Positions 24,254 through 37,724 of a stretch of DNA of 64,000 bases are shown one piece after another. The translations under genes were made by a program, and so were the position numbers. The notes under the pieces are model-generated. The model was given only the letters and a program-made list of their open reading frames with translations. It was not told where the DNA came from and did no database searches. The DNA is from Adenanthera pavonina. Its lineage: Eukaryota; Streptophyta; Magnoliopsida; Fabales; Fabaceae. How positions within the stretch are numbered: position 1 is the first letter of the stretch; the number at the start of each line of letters is the position of its first letter. The DNA lies in NCBI GenBank assembly GCA_026686845.1, contig JAIVEN010000015.1, positions 15,233,501 to 15,297,500 on the forward strand. Reading direction: 5' to 3'.

Positions 24254-24946
24254 TCCCAGTCCACACCTGGACCTTCTGTCAACCGACAATTTTTTAAGAA
24301 AGCAAGTACACCATCTGTGGTATATATAGAATAGAGCACAGATTGCTGCCAGTAGGGGTCTATCTAGGAAAATGCATTCCTCCTTCTGGGATTATACCCA
24401 GCTTTTGTATAATCCGTGAAATGATGCATATTGTGAGCTGTGATCGGCGCTCCTCTTTTGTAATACTTGGGGATATGTAGATAGATCCTTAATGAATACA
24501 TTTTCTATTATGTCTAATTTAATGTCTTGGATTCAAGATAATTGGGGTTTACTACCGAGAAAAAGAATTAAAGTTTTAACAAAGTTTATTGGCATAATAA
24601 TTCATATAAAATAAAACATGAATGGAAAAAGAGACGATGCTTGAGGCCCTTGTTTAACTGAAGTGATTATTCGTTAGTAGGGAAAAATACAAAAATATCC
24701 TTTGAACTGAACTATAAAGTCATTTATCAGGTTTTCCAAATTTTCAAAATTCTCAGTTTTTTATATTTATTTTGAAAATTTAAAAAACAGTCAGCTGTTT
24801 TTCAGTACAGCGATTATCTGAATAAAATACTGTATCTGGCCAAAAAAAGAATTCTACTGGAGCAATAAAATTAATTTCTTTATATAATAATATTATAAAT
24901 TGGCTCGAGACAATCACAGATTCACAGGGCCCCACTGACTTGAGTT
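24254..24946. other. 3' flank of DDR4-like gene and intergenic
   Basis: Contains the probable 3' UTR with AATGAATA near 24490, then AT-rich sequence with no recognisable feature up to the endonuclease V leader. Confidence 0.4.
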
Positions 24947-25021
24947 ATGAGAATCTGCTTCATTCTCAGTTCTCCATTCACCGATGCGTGGTTGGGTAGG
25001 CATTCATTTCCGATTCAAGCA

Positions 25022-27667
25022 ATGGAAAAACAATCCCGAAGGGAAGAAGCATCGTTAGATTCATCCACTTCGTCGCACGATCACGAGAGCTGGATTGCGT
25101 GTGTGATTTTTTTTTCCCTTTCCATATCTTAATTTGAGAATCTTTAATCTGTCAATCATAAGCAATTACATCTTTGTTTTTTTAATACCTTCGATTATTC
25201 TTTTCAGCGCACAAGATATTCTCAGGACCAAACTGATCACAGACGATAGTTTCACATGGAAACTAAACGCATCCACAGGCGCAAGCAGACGAGCAGCTGA
25301 TTCTAAAGGGGAACAAGGAGCGTTAGAAGTGTTAAGATATGTCGGTGGGGTTGATATAAGCTTTTCAAAGGATGACCCATCAATGGCATGTGGCACCCTT
25401 GTAGTATTAGACTTCAACACTTTACAAGTTGTCTATGAGGACTTCTCTTTGGTCACTGTTCATGTCCCTTACGTTCCCGGTTTCCTTGCATTTAGAGAGG
25501 TTCGGTTTGCTTCTTTCATTCTCCAAAACCTCTTATTCAATGTTTATTTCGGCTTTTATGTGATTGTTCTCTTTTATAGGCGCCAGTTCTTCTAGAGCTT
25601 CTGGAGAAAATGAAAAAAAGTAATAATCCTTTTTACCCACAGGTAAGTGCGGTATACTTCTACACAAAATTCAGATGAATTTGGTGCGGGTGCTCTTGAA
25701 TCTTGCTCTATTTTCATTAGTTAGCTACACAAAATACGATGAAATTATGGCATGCTGAGAAACATTCTTGAAAGAGTGGCAACGAGTTGTAAAAATATCC
25801 ACATATTTTGTTGTTATTTGTTATTGAAGTACTTGATATCACCTAAGAAAATGCACCTCAGTTTTTTCCTTTTTATTATTGCCATATTCACATTGCTGGT
25901 GTTACCAATCCTGGTTGCTAACGGATCATTGGCTATTTAGGACTTTATAGCACTTTCTAAATCTCATTGTTTGTACTTAATTTCTTCATCATTTTAATAA
26001 AAGGTTCTGCTGATACTGCTAACAGTTGTTATTGGTTGATGGAAACGGAATACTCCATCCTCGAGGTATGCTATTTTAAAATGCCCCGGGGGGTTCATTT
26101 TGTTGCATGAGAAAGTCTCTAAACCCTTAACTTCGGCAGGTTTTGGCCTGGCATGTCATCTTGGAGTTGTGGCTGATCTCCCAACAATTGGCATAGGAAA
26201 GAATGTCAGTACTACTAGTATTCTACAACTAAGCCAAATTATTTCTTTTCTCAGTCCCTTATGTGTCGCAATACTGATGTTTTATAGAATTTCAAAATAG
26301 TGGCCTCTCTGCCTTTGATCATGGAATGAAAATTATATCTGCTATTCTTGTTGAGAATTACTGAGTAGGTACCTAAATATTTATTGAGCTTTATATGTTG
26401 CAGCTCCATCACGTGGATGGTCTTAATCAATCTAGAGTGAGACAGCTTCTAGAAGCTGAAGAAAACCATGCTAAAGATTTTATTACTTTGGTAGGATGCT
26501 CTGGACATATATGGGGAGCGGTAAGGCTTAATGTCTTGGTGCATGGTATCATTTGATATAATATATTAATAGTCATGTGCTGGTTTCTGTATGCCATTGC
26601 ACATTATTACTTGTGACATGCTCGACAAAAACAATATTTTTTTTACCTGAACGATGCCATTAGGAAAACAAGATTAAACTTACCTAGACTGCCATAGTTC
26701 AGTGTCATTTGTTTATGCACTTGATATCTCAATTTCTGCTTGATTTAAATACAAACAAGCTTGAATTTATATAAACTGCTAAAATGCAACTTAATGTGTT
26801 TATGAACTTTTGCTTGTTATATTGATTCTGCATTCTTAATACACACAGGCCATGAGATCTACCCAGGGATCAGTAAAGCCAATATTTATTTCAATTGGTC
26901 ATCGGATATCACTTCCCACTGCCATTACAATTGTTCAGATGACTTGCAAGTATCGTGTGCCTGAGCCTATTAGGCAGGTGAAACTATTTGCCACTTGAAA
27001 AGTGGAAGGATAAGGAATCTACTGAATTCGTTGTAGGGATATAAATACATACATATTTTACCAGTTTAAGCAAAAGAATAATATTGTACTAAGCAGATAA
27101 AATACATGGAAATTTTTTATGCCTTATCAAATTGTTATTCTCGTTATGGTTAATTTTGACTTTTCTCTTATTCAAAAGCTGCTGCCAGTTATTTGATTGA
27201 GTTATTAGGATTTACTGGACAAGTTACATGTGGCCTAGGTTGTATAGTGGGGAGACACTGTGCTTCTCACTTCTAGGTTGTTCTCATGCGCTCAAATACA
27301 ATTCTGTAGATTATTGTATTGTGGTCCATCTCAACGTCTTCTCTCGCAGACTGTTGCCTAGGTTGATCCTTAAAATGTTGCCGCATCAGGTTTACTAATG
27401 TCCATGTTACAACTATTCACAGTTTGACTGATTTAGTGTTTCCTCATTCAGTTAGTTAATACATTTATAGATTAGAGAATTAACGAACAAAAATATTCCA
27501 TTTCTTGTTTATTATAGCAAAGGCAAATTATTCTACCCTTACATCTTCTCAGGCAAAAAAAAAAAAACAAAAAAACAGAAACCCTTACATCTCCAACTGA
27601 ACTGCAGGCTGATATAAGATCTAGAAACTACATCCGGAAGCTTCAAATGAATACCAGAGCTATGTAA
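25022..27667 (+). CDS. ENDOV: Endonuclease V (280 residues)
   Basis: Eight exons: 25022-25098, 25208-25499, 25580-25642, 26026-26065, 26140-26204, 26404-26520, 26849-26977 and 27608-27667. All have GT-AG borders and keep one frame ending TAA. The enzyme cuts DNA or RNA near deaminated bases (inosine). The three metal-binding acids are present: D75 in VGGVDISF, E123 in PYVPGFLAFRE and D149 in LVDGNGILHPRG. The PYVP wedge that reads the lesion precedes E123. The C-terminal half contains GVVADLPTIGIGKN, GHIWGAAMRS, SIGHRISLPTAI and VPEPIRQAD blocks typical of the family. Length is normal for eukaryotic endonuclease V. An in-frame ATG at 24947 would add 25 residues; I chose 25022 because the domain needs no more, but this is not settled. 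The gene converges on the GH17 gene, with 1.36 kb between stop codons. Confidence 0.95.
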
Positions 27668-29023
27668 CTTCTCTTATATGGTATGCCACTGTTCAATATT
27701 CACTTCAAACACCTGATTGAGTTAAAATGCATTGAATGATATACTAGCCTGGTGTTCAAGCGATCGAATCATCACAAGTTTTTCACATCCAAATATAAAA
27801 CTGAATAAACCCAAGGTTTTGTCTTCAGATAATTTATCTCTTGAACCAGTCATCTGATAAAATCCTGGTGCAAACTTGAGTGATACAGATTTTATTGTCT
27901 CTTGCACTCATTATCTCATTGAGAGGATAAATTATGATATGATTGGACTATTTTTTGGTTCCCCTTCCCCCTTGGCATTTAATAACTTTTAATGCAGATC
28001 TCTTTCAGGCTTTACTTTCTGGCAGGTTTGATTATGTCATAGAGCTGTTGTGAGATAAAATAACAAGTTATACAGGCTATTTGGACGCAAGGGACATGAC
28101 TGAACTTTGATGGTCAACCTACAGCATATTAGGCTAGACATGGATGACTTGAACTACTTGGATAAGACCAGCACACAAAATTAAATGGTCAAAACAAGGA
28201 TGATGGAACATCTTAACTTCGACGTGAGTGTTGAATCTTTTGCTCAGTAAATGCTTGAGCCACCTTTGTTAGTTGTGGCATCGTCTCTGACAAGTGACAG
28301 CATAATGGTCCAGTTTGCTGAAATCGGCATCCCATCTATCCATTCAGTTTATATATAAACAACTTACAAAAGCAAAGACCTGCTACTTAAAAAAATAATG
28401 CTTGAGCGTTTTTGGTCTTTAAGGGTTTGTAAACAATTAATTGATATATCTTGTTTGGAAGGTCATGACGTAAGAAAGTGACTGGATCTGTTGCTCTGGG
28501 ATTGACCTATCATAAATAATTTATTCATTTGGATAAGTATCATGTTATTTTGTTCTCCCTGTATTAGCATAGAAGCAGTGGTTGACAATATCGTTGAAGA
28601 ATGGATCTGAAGGCCAAGAAAGCAGAGGTGTGTGTAGTTGGGGTTGGCTTGGAAACGAAAGCTTGGTTTTAGAATAATAGCATTCTGTGAGGGCATATGA
28701 TGCGACAGTGTGAGAAAAATTTCACCTCAGACACCTTACCCAGTCAAAGATTGTTGGCATGTTGAGATTTTTGGACTTGTAAATCCCCATTTTAACTAAA
28801 CATTCTTCAGTTTATGCTTTCATGAGTGGTAATTCGATGTTATACAATGTCATTGAAAAACCGGATTGCCTTTCATAGTTTTGGCAGTTTGAATGAACAT
28901 TAGAAAACAACAAAAACACAACGTGGGATTCGATCGTTGGAATTAGTAAGATTCCATAAAAGCATACCTTTAATATATGTGCAAATAATATATATGTGAA
29001 AAGAAAATTTGCAGGTTCTCAAA
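27668..29023. other. Convergent intergenic region
   Basis: Holds the 3' ends of two convergent genes. Short open frames here (for example 28463-28696, minus) show no family resemblance, and no repeat ends are apparent. Confidence 0.4.
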
Positions 29024-31065
29024 TTACAGGATAGCGAAAAGCAAAAATAAAAACAGCACTATCGTGTAAGACCCAACTCTCCTATCTGGGTTAGCAGAAT
29101 CTGTCTGGATCATGATTCTGAACTTGCAGTCTCCAACTGAAGGATCTTGATTAGTGACGATGGAAAGGCCTGGGAACTTGCAAGCTTGATCAAGCTGTTC
29201 ATTTATCTGGTAATAGCTGTTGAATGCGTAAGAGATATTACCCCTTGTATCTAAATTCCCACAAGAAGTCCCATATCCAAGACTAGTGCAATCTGCTTTG
29301 CCACAAGCATAAGCCACACTTGGGGGCACTTGATCATCATTAAGGTTCGCTGAAGGCTTCAACACGCACCATTTCTTCTCCAAATAATGCACACCACTAG
29401 CAGCTACTAAACCTCTAGTTGATGATCCAAGATTAAGCTGGTATTTAGGTTGACCATCGAAGTAAAACAAACCCCAATGACGTTCAAAATTACCAGGTTC
29501 AATGCTCTTATTATCTTCATCGATGAGGCTGAATAAGTAAGCATCCACAGGACCAGGTCTCATTGGAGTCCCTTTTCCTGCAATATAGCGAGACATGAAG
29601 CCTTGGTTGAAACGCTGAGCATACTGAAGATTTGCATTTCTGTCTCCATCCGTAGGCCACCCAACTTCTCCCACAATTATGGGTAAGTTTCCAAACCCAT
29701 TTTTCTGTAATGCCCAAACAAGGGTGTCATGGTTGGCATCAAACACATTGTCGTAGATCTTTCCGTTGTCGTTTATGGGTGTCTGATAGCCGTTGAAGAA
29801 GGCATAGTCAACTGGAAAGTTTGAGTCTTTGTAGAGGCTGATGAATGGATAGATGTTGACGGTAAATGGGGCTCCATTGTCACACAAGAACTTGACAATC
29901 TGCAGCATGAGGTCGTGGATGTCTGGCCGGAAGTCCCCGTCGGAAGGCTTGTCGGATGAACTCTGATACACATCGGCATTTAGAGGGACGGTGACTTTGA
30001 CTTGATTGGCCAAACCGGATTTGATGAGAGCTGATTGGATGTTTTGAAGAGCTGGAAGTGTTGTAGATACAAAAGTGCCGTTGTATGTTGACAAGAAAGG
30101 TTCATTCCCCACTGCAACATACCTTGCAAAAATTAGAAGAAATAATGGGTAAGAAAATGCAGACACCTGCAGTTGTAACATTGACATACATAAAAATCAC
30201 ATCAGGTTTAGGAACACTTTTCCATTATCAGATTTAGTAAGTACTAGTTATTGCATCTCTTCAGATCTGGTATTTCCAGTACTAGCAAATTATAGGACTC
30301 AATCTGGTATTTCAAGTTTGCATCTCTTCATATCAGGAATGATTTTCAAACTAATGGACAACCCTAGATTGCCCTAGAAATTTCTACCTTACTATGACCA
30401 TTTGTCATTGCTATTTCTAAAGCAAGTCCTCTAGTTCATGCCAATCCATCTCATCAACCCATAACTGGGATAAGCAAAATGCTAATACTGAAAATAGTCA
30501 TAACTTGTACCCTAACAAATTCTTTCAGAACATATTGAACCCTACAGATACTTTCATTACATAGTTTTATCATAATTTGTGTTGGAAACATACTTTTAAT
30601 AACCTGGGTCATATGACCTCTTATTGTACATGTCGAGTATTGCTTATGAATAGTTTTTTTACAAGTGGTAACGTATAGGACCGATGGTTGAATCATAATA
30701 AAAAGAAAAAGGGTTTTAGTTTACCTAATGTCTACTCCACCAGAAGAGACGTGAGCTGAAACGTTCTTGGAAACCCATTTTTCAGCAGCTTGCACACTGT
30801 TGGCCAGTGAAGCGAGCATGTCATTTGGAATACCCACCATCACTTGAATCCCTGACTTCTTGAGAGCATCCAGAATATCTGAATCTGCATCAAACAGCTT
30901 CACCTTCTGAATTCCATTGTCTCTAAGCATTTTTACCACTGTTGATGCTGGCAGAGGGTGCGTTAACTGTGTCCCCCAATTCACTCCAACTCCACTCACT
31001 ATTCCCACCAACACCACGCTACACAACAAAGGGACAAGAACCCCACTCAATTTCACTCCTCCCAT
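29024..31065 (-). CDS. Glucan endo-1,3-beta-glucosidase, GH17 + X8, GPI-anchored (479 residues)
   Basis: Two coding exons on the minus strand (31065-30725 and 30122-29024), joined across a GT-AG intron inside codon 114. Residues 1-~25 are a signal peptide (hydrophobic VLVPLLCSVVLVGIVSG). The GH17 domain spans ~26-350 with the acid/base E121 in VAVGNEPF and nucleophile E266 in GEVGWPTDG. An X8/CBM43 module follows (about 365-451; starts WCVLKP, with several conserved cysteines). The last ~16 residues are hydrophobic (IVLFLFLLFAIL), as expected for GPI attachment. The enzyme would hydrolyse callose at the cell surface or plasmodesmata. Exact paralogue unknown; by gene neighbourhood it corresponds to Arabidopsis At4g31140. 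The first ATG after a 5'-leader intron acceptor was taken as start; the upstream GTG at 31095 is not a plant start. Confidence 0.95.
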
Positions 31066-31095
31066 CACCTCAATGAGCTTTTCGCCAAGATACAC

Positions 31096-31171
31096 CTGCA
31101 GAACCAGAGACAGACTAAAACACTAGTCAAATATGTATTAACACTGAGGATCAAATCTGCTTTTTGTTTAC
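31096..31171 (-). other. Intron in the 5' leader of the GH17 gene
   Basis: On the minus strand a CCCAG/GTAAAC donor (31172/31171) and a TTCTGCAG acceptor (ending 31096) bracket 76 bases directly before the leader sequence of the GH17 start codon. This is a plausible 5' UTR intron; it needs transcript support. Confidence 0.5.
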
Positions 31172-31620
31172 CTGGGTATAAACAAGTGTTTGATTCGTTC
31201 TACAATCAGCCCCACAAATCAAACAGCTGGATGGCTAAAAGGCAGAGCTTTAATGTTCACTTGAGGTATGAAACTTCTCAGAATTCATAGGTGATCGATG
31301 ATGACTACTACTTCATACAAGATAAGACAGACGAAAACATGTAGAGACGAAGAAGATGCACTGATACGATAATAAAGCAGCCCGTAAAGCCGTGAAGAAG
31401 ATGAAGAAGAAGCTGCAGTAAAGTATTAACTACCAGGACAGATCTACTATTAGAATACTATGAGTTGTAATTTGGTGTAGTTAAGCAAATGATGGAGACA
31501 CAGAAGGAGTTTAGGAAAGATGGAGAGAGAAGGAGAATGATTAGTGAAGGATGAGAAAGAAGTTATGGTGGAGAATCGCTTTTTTTGTGCGCGCAATAAG
31601 CAGGCAATCATACGCAACAA
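31172..31620 (-). promoter_or_regulatory. Probable 5' leader and promoter of GH17 gene
   Basis: Purine-rich stretches on the plus strand (GAAGAAGATGAAGAAGAAG near 31396) are CT-rich on the transcribed sense strand, typical of plant 5' leaders. No certain TATA box was placed. Confidence 0.3.
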
Positions 31621-33730
31621 AGAAGTGACTTTTTAAAAAACTAAGTGGAAAATACATGGATGCATGTCTGATAAATGAGTGGTTAATTATATTATTAGTG
31701 ACTCTGCTCAAAAGCCTTCAATTTCTTCGATGGATGTCTTCCCCAGACAAGTACCTTCCTTCACACCATGGCATTGAGATGCCCCTCGCAAGCTGAAATG
31801 GCCTTGAACCATACATGTGGACCTTTTTTCCCTTTTTCAGTCCTAACCTCTGAAGTTGCTTCGTTATATTTTATAAAAAAAAAAAAAAAAGGAAATTATA
31901 CTCGCATTTTTTTTGTAATTTAGTTGAAACAATACAGTTTTTTTTACATTAAAATATTTTATCAATAAATAAAATGTTTTTAAAATGAAACTTTAAAATT
32001 AAACTGAAAAATATTTTGAAAATAAAGAATTGTATATTCTTAACGACAAAATAAAAGCATAGAACTATTGTAGAAGATAGTAATTCAAAGAAGAGTCTGG
32101 AAGCAACGTGATTTTTAGAGTATTTTCAAAAACAGACAAAACTTTAACGATTAAGTTTCCTTTTAAGTTACTTGTTTGTCCCCTCCTTGTCTCTGGATGC
32201 CTTGTTGGCCTAATCCCAAAAACCCGCATGGCGTAGGATTTCCAATTCTTACTTATGCCTCCTTTTTTAAGATCGACTGGTATAAATTACTAGATATAAT
32301 ATTAGAGATTATAATTATTAGATTATATTTATGGATGCTGATCCATAAAATTATATTATAGTAATGTTCAACTTAATTATTAATTTTTATTTATTTATTT
32401 ATTCAACATAATATTAGAGAACATAACTAAAAAATTTGATGGCAAGTACAATTATCTTTGACAAAACTTGATAAAAGAATATACCACATAATCAAACAAT
32501 ATGACTTAATTCAAAGTATACATAAAATCAAAAGTTATCACTTTAAATTATTAAAAGATTTTTCTATTCACTATATTTTGCTTACGGGTTTCCCATCATC
32601 ATCAAGGAATTTGGATTTTCAAATATTGTCTACTTTAAACACACGACACAACAAACTCAATAAATTTGGTCTTTGACTTTTATTTATAGGAAATTAACTT
32701 CTTTTATGTTTGGCCCAGATATAGGAAATTGCCATTATCGCCTTGAGTCAATTTGTAATAGTAATTTTCATATATGTCTAGATAAAATTTGACTTATTGA
32801 AGGCATACATGGTAATTTAATATTATCAAGTGTGATTTTACTTAAATCTATCAACTCCATCTAATTAGGCAATTTGATGAGTGACAATATTTTTTTGTTG
32901 GGAATGGATATTAGTGAATATATTTAATTAAAATATCTAGAGATTTTTTTAATATAAATATGCAGAGATCTAGGAAAAAATAAAATAAACATGCATAAAT
33001 TATTATCACTATATCACACTTAATAATAAATATGCAGAATTATTTCAGTATATTTATCTAAAATAATTTTTATAGTGAAAATAGAAAGATATAGTACCAA
33101 AACTATTGTTGTTTTGGGATTTCCATTATGTCCCAAAAAATTATTGTTTTGGAAACCCAATGCATAATTAATTTTTTTCTAACCATATCCTTATTTATTG
33201 ATTTCAATTTTCTCTCTCTCTTATCTTCTACATACTCTCTTTTAATTTACTTCATTTTCAACAATTTTTAAATATGAGTATTTTAGTCATTACATAATAT
33301 TATTTTACATTAATTATAGCTTTCTTAACCTCTATATCATAACCTTAAACTATAATTAATAGTTTTGGGATGGAGGGAGTGTTTTACATTAATTACATTA
33401 TTACAAATTAATATTTACCCATTGGCAATAAATTATGAATCCATGGTGAATTTTAAATAATCAGCTTCAATTTTTTTTTCAATAAAAAATGCTTGTTGTT
33501 GGTAAAAAAATAGAAAAAAATGCTCGATTGATTCCTTTTGTCCAACTCTTTATTGATTCAAATTAATGATTATTTAAGTTAAATTTTAATGAATAATTTC
33601 AAACGAAATAAAATAATTTTCACAACATTATTTTACATTTTGAAAATATAATCCATTATGTTTGAAATTTATCACACTATTAAATGTTAATCAAAAGACA
33701 AATAATACAACACAATTTACTTTTCGCTAG
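31621..33730. other. AT-rich intergenic
   Basis: No genes. A possible degenerate Stowaway end occurs at ~33360-33382 (GGATGGAGGGAG), but its partner end near 33090 is not convincing. Long A and T runs and simple AT sequence dominate. Confidence 0.4.
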
Positions 33731-33734
33731 TTCA

Positions 33735-33800
33735 TCGGCATTAAAGTTCTGCTTGATAGGGATAAAGTGCAAAGATATCTTCAAGTCTCAATAATATTTT
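33735..33800 (-). pseudogene. Possible RNase H-like retroelement fragment
   Basis: The minus strand reads LHFIPIKQNFNADELAKS over ~55 bases, resembling the C-terminal end of RNase H-like (RVT_3) domains of plant retroelements. Flanking frames are closed, so at most a tiny relic remains. It could be chance. Confidence 0.25.
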
Positions 33801-34534
33801 TTACTTCCATAATTTACTCTTCATCCTGATGTTTTCAAAATATCCTGCAAGATATCATAATGGAATCAGTCTCTCATCACAGCTTTCAAACACCACATTC
33901 TCATGGAAATTTTAAACCCATCATTGACCAATGAACAATTTGATATACTTAATTTGTAACACTGATGAATGATAAGTACCTGCAAAAAATATTAAAAAAA
34001 AAATACCATAGCCCAGAAGCAACCAAACTTGAGTGATAGACATCCTCCATCAATGAACAGAAGATTATAAATCTACCTTATCAAAATATATTGTCATTTA
34101 TCAAAATAATATTGGCCATAACAAACGGACCCACTGACTTGTAATATTGTGTCCCAGAATCTCTTGCAAGGATGTGGAGGGATATGCTGCTTTCAGAACT
34201 TTTTGTAGCCGCTGACCTATAATCTGGCGTTTGTTTGTATTCTCGTCCTTATCCTAAAAATAGATTGGCCAAAACAAATGTAATCAGAATTAGATTAAAA
34301 AAACTTGAATTATGTATTAATATAATTAATAAATATAAGAGACCAGAAAAAACTAAAACGTAGCTTGTTTTTTTGCTCCTCCAATCTTCCACAGCTTCCT
34401 TGGCCAGAGTAGCCTCCATTCACCACCAATATGAGATGCCTTGATGATTCATAAGAGGAATTATTTCCAATCATTTCACATATACATACATGGGTATTAT
34501 AAATGGATGTGAGCAACACAATAGAATTCACAAG

Positions 34535-34568
<34 letters not shown>

Positions 34569-36777
34569 TAAAATGTACAACATAACAGTTGCGTATTTAG
34601 CAAAGACAATTAATTTTCCTTGATTGTAGATTGATTCACATCAATTCTATTTGATGACAAAATGGAAAAAACTTTAAGACATTCATGATTAATTTGAAAA
34701 TAATTAGATATGCATTATCAAGAAATAATTCATTAACCGAAATATATAAATGATCGTGGATTATCATTTAGTAGGTTAAATGAGGATTTACACTTGAATT
34801 ACGATTTCATGAGTATCATCCCGCCCCTAAAAGCCGCACAATTAATCGTTAATGAAAATATATTCACAAATATAAAAGTAACTGATAAATAATGGCATGT
34901 GTGCTTATTTAAATATAATAAAAGTTGAGATGGTTTGTAAGATAAAAACAACCTTTCAAATAATACGAATAAATTGGAGGGATAAATATTCATTAAACAG
35001 TAATTACAACATCCCTAAATTTTGTTCTAATAGTAAAACTATTTTATAAAACTCAATAGTCACACAATTTTTAAAAACTAAAGATACTACATGATTGACC
35101 ATATTAATGTAATTAATCTAATAATTATAAATTAACATCAATATGTATACCTCAGATGCCACATGATTAGAATATAATCAATCTTCCTTTTCTTGAGTCC
35201 ATGTTGAAGTGGCTTCACATATTTCCTCCAATTCCACTTAATTATATATATATAATAGATTACATATAGGGACTGTAGAGTGAATTAATTATAAATAAGA
35301 AATTTAACCAATAAAAAATATTAAAATTTGAAATATTGAGTAATAAAATAAAAAAATAAATAATAATATGTCATATTTTATACTAAACTTATTATCTTAG
35401 TCTCAAAATATAATTTCTCCTTTTTATAATTGCCACGATCATGCCTCTTTATTTTCTTTTGAATAAAAAGCATCATGCCTCCTTCAGTAAGGAAAGAATT
35501 TTCTTTTTTAATGATATTTATTATAATATTAATTATTAATCAATGATTTTTATTTTATTACCTTTTTAAATTTAAATATATAAAATATTTTTATTTTATT
35601 TTTTTGATAAAAATTATGTAAATTAAATCTCATATACTCATATGAATCATGGCAAAACTTTACGACTCAAAAATGTGCTAAGAAGACATTATAAATTACC
35701 TATCCACAGTTTTCATATTAGGAAAGTGATTAGAATCCATGGTCATATAATCATCTGTGATATTTCCTTTTTATTATATATATATATATTTCTTTCATTC
35801 ACCCACATTTAACTGGATTTTTTTCTAATGCAAAATGTATCAAAATAAATAAAAATGTAACAGAAATCCTTTAAAAAAAATATTTAGATGAATGATTTGA
35901 AAATTAAATTCAACTAGAATTCTCCGTGCGTGCGTTGCATGGGTTAGATCAGTGTTTAAAAATGAAATCATATAATAGAATAGGTATCAAAATTTTAGTT
36001 CGTACAACGATTAACGTATGTTAAATTTGAAATAATAACTTTACTTTTAAAGTGTATAAACACTTATCATTGAAGAATACTTGTCATTTAATTCCATGCA
36101 TATAGTAGTAGACAATAAATATGCTATGAGAGTAGAAACTAAATATAGTAGATAATAAAATCAATTACTAAATAAATAACTTGATAATAATATTCTCCTT
36201 TTACTGCAAGTTTAATAAATTACAAATTGTTAATTTTTAGGCAAAAAATCAACTATTTATAATTTATTCGAATCTAAAATATAATAGTAATTATTATATT
36301 ATAATGTTTAGAAAATCCAATTTCAATATTATTTGGATTTAAAAATTTTTAAGAAAAAATTAACAATTTAATACCGAATAGAAGGAGTTTTGTTTACTAA
36401 ATTTGAAATTAAATTATTATTTTTTTTTTGAAAAAAAAACAATTTCAGTAGTATTTGGATTTAAAACTTGTTGGAAAAAATTAACAATTTGTAATCTATA
36501 ATTTATGAAAAAATAAATGCTTAATTTAATATGGAAGGAGATTTATTAACTAAAATTCAGATTTATAATATAATTATTATTTTATTATATTATAATATCT
36601 GGGGGAAAAATCCAAAAACCGGATTCAAATTGAAGGAGATTTACATTTTTTTTAATTCAAAGAATTGAGATAATATAATACAATTAAGATCATCACAAGT
36701 TAAGATCATTGATGGTTTTTAAGATTTTTTAATTTTTTTTGGAATTGTAAAAAAAGGTTAAAATATTTTAAAATTTA
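33801..36777. other. AT-rich intergenic with simple repeats
   Basis: No gene is seen. An (AT)n tract lies at 34538-34565. Loosely repeated ~110-bp blocks with TTATTTGGATTTAAAA words occur at ~36250-36600. A CCGTGCGTGCGTTGCATGG word at ~35925-35945 resembles sequence near plant Helitron ends. Confidence 0.4.
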
Positions 36778-37460
36778 TGAATATGAAAATATTATTTGGA
36801 AAATATTAAATCAGAAATAAATCTAATATATACAGAGGTAAAAATTTAAAATACAATAATACTTTCTGAAAATATTAATTCATAGGAATGTAAAATTTTA
36901 AAAGATACAGAAAAGAAAGTTAAGAAAGAAAAGTTATAATTATGGGAAGAAAAAATTATACTCCACTTCATAAAAATAGGGAATCATAGGGTGTAGAGAA
37001 AGAGACATTAGTCAAATTTAGAGTTGACAATTTTAATTTTTAAATGAAAGACTTTTAGTCATTTTTTTGAATTAAAAAAACTAAAATTATACTGTTCATA
37101 CGAACTGTTATGAACAGTATTTTTTGTTGAAACTATTATAAATTGGATTGGATTGAATGAAAATATTATTTAGAAAAGATTAAATGAGAAATAAATCTTA
37201 TATATACAGAAGTAAATATTTAAAATGGAATAATGTTTTTTTAAAATATTAATTTGCAGGGATGTAAAATTTTTAAAAATACCAAGAGGGAAGTTAAGAA
37301 AGAAAAGTTACAATGATGAGAAGAAAAAATTATACTCCACTTCATAAAAATAGGGAATTGTGGGGTGTGGAGAGATAGAAATTAATTAAATTTACAGTTG
37401 ACAATTTAATTTTTAAATGAAATATTTTTAGTCCTTTTTTTGAATTAAAAAAATTAGCGT
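36778..37460 (+). repeat. Two-copy tandem repeat, period 374 bp
   Basis: Copies at about 36778-37110 and 37152-37460. For example, CTCCACTTCATAAAAATAGG occurs at 36961 and 37335. Similarity is high over ~310 bases of each unit. Non-coding. Confidence 0.75.
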
Positions 37461-37678
37461 TGCACTGGTGTTATGAATAATATTTTTTAACACATAATAT
37501 CCTAATTTCTTTCCTAGGATGTCATTATATTCCTTCCTACAAATTCCTTGAGGACTATTAATATGTAACATGTAATATTGAACAAACATTTTTGCTTTTT
37601 ATTTTTTTTAGTCATAATAATATGCAATAATGTACAAGAACTGGGCTAGCAATGTACCTTACATTGCCGAAGGAGAAG

Positions 37679-37684
<6 letters not shown>

Positions 37685-37710
<26 letters not shown>
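37685..37710. repeat. Microsatellite (AT)n
   Basis: Perfect alternating AT of 26 bases. Confidence 0.9.
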
Positions 37711-37711
<1 letters not shown>

Positions 37712-37724
37712 AAGCAATTAAAAT

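Noticed and set aside
30123..30724. A separate gene between the two GH17 exons (80-codon minus frame at 30454-30696)
   Set aside because: It lies in the GH17 intron, whose donor and acceptor join codon 114 cleanly.
31066..31095. Longer GH17 N-terminus starting at 31095
   Set aside because: The first codon would be GTG, and the sequence just before it is a splice acceptor (TTCTGCAG). The ATG at 31065 begins a normal signal peptide.
33090..33382. Second Stowaway MITE
   Set aside because: The right end GGATGGAGGGAG is convincing, but no inverted partner could be placed at the left, so it is only mentioned in the intergenic entry.
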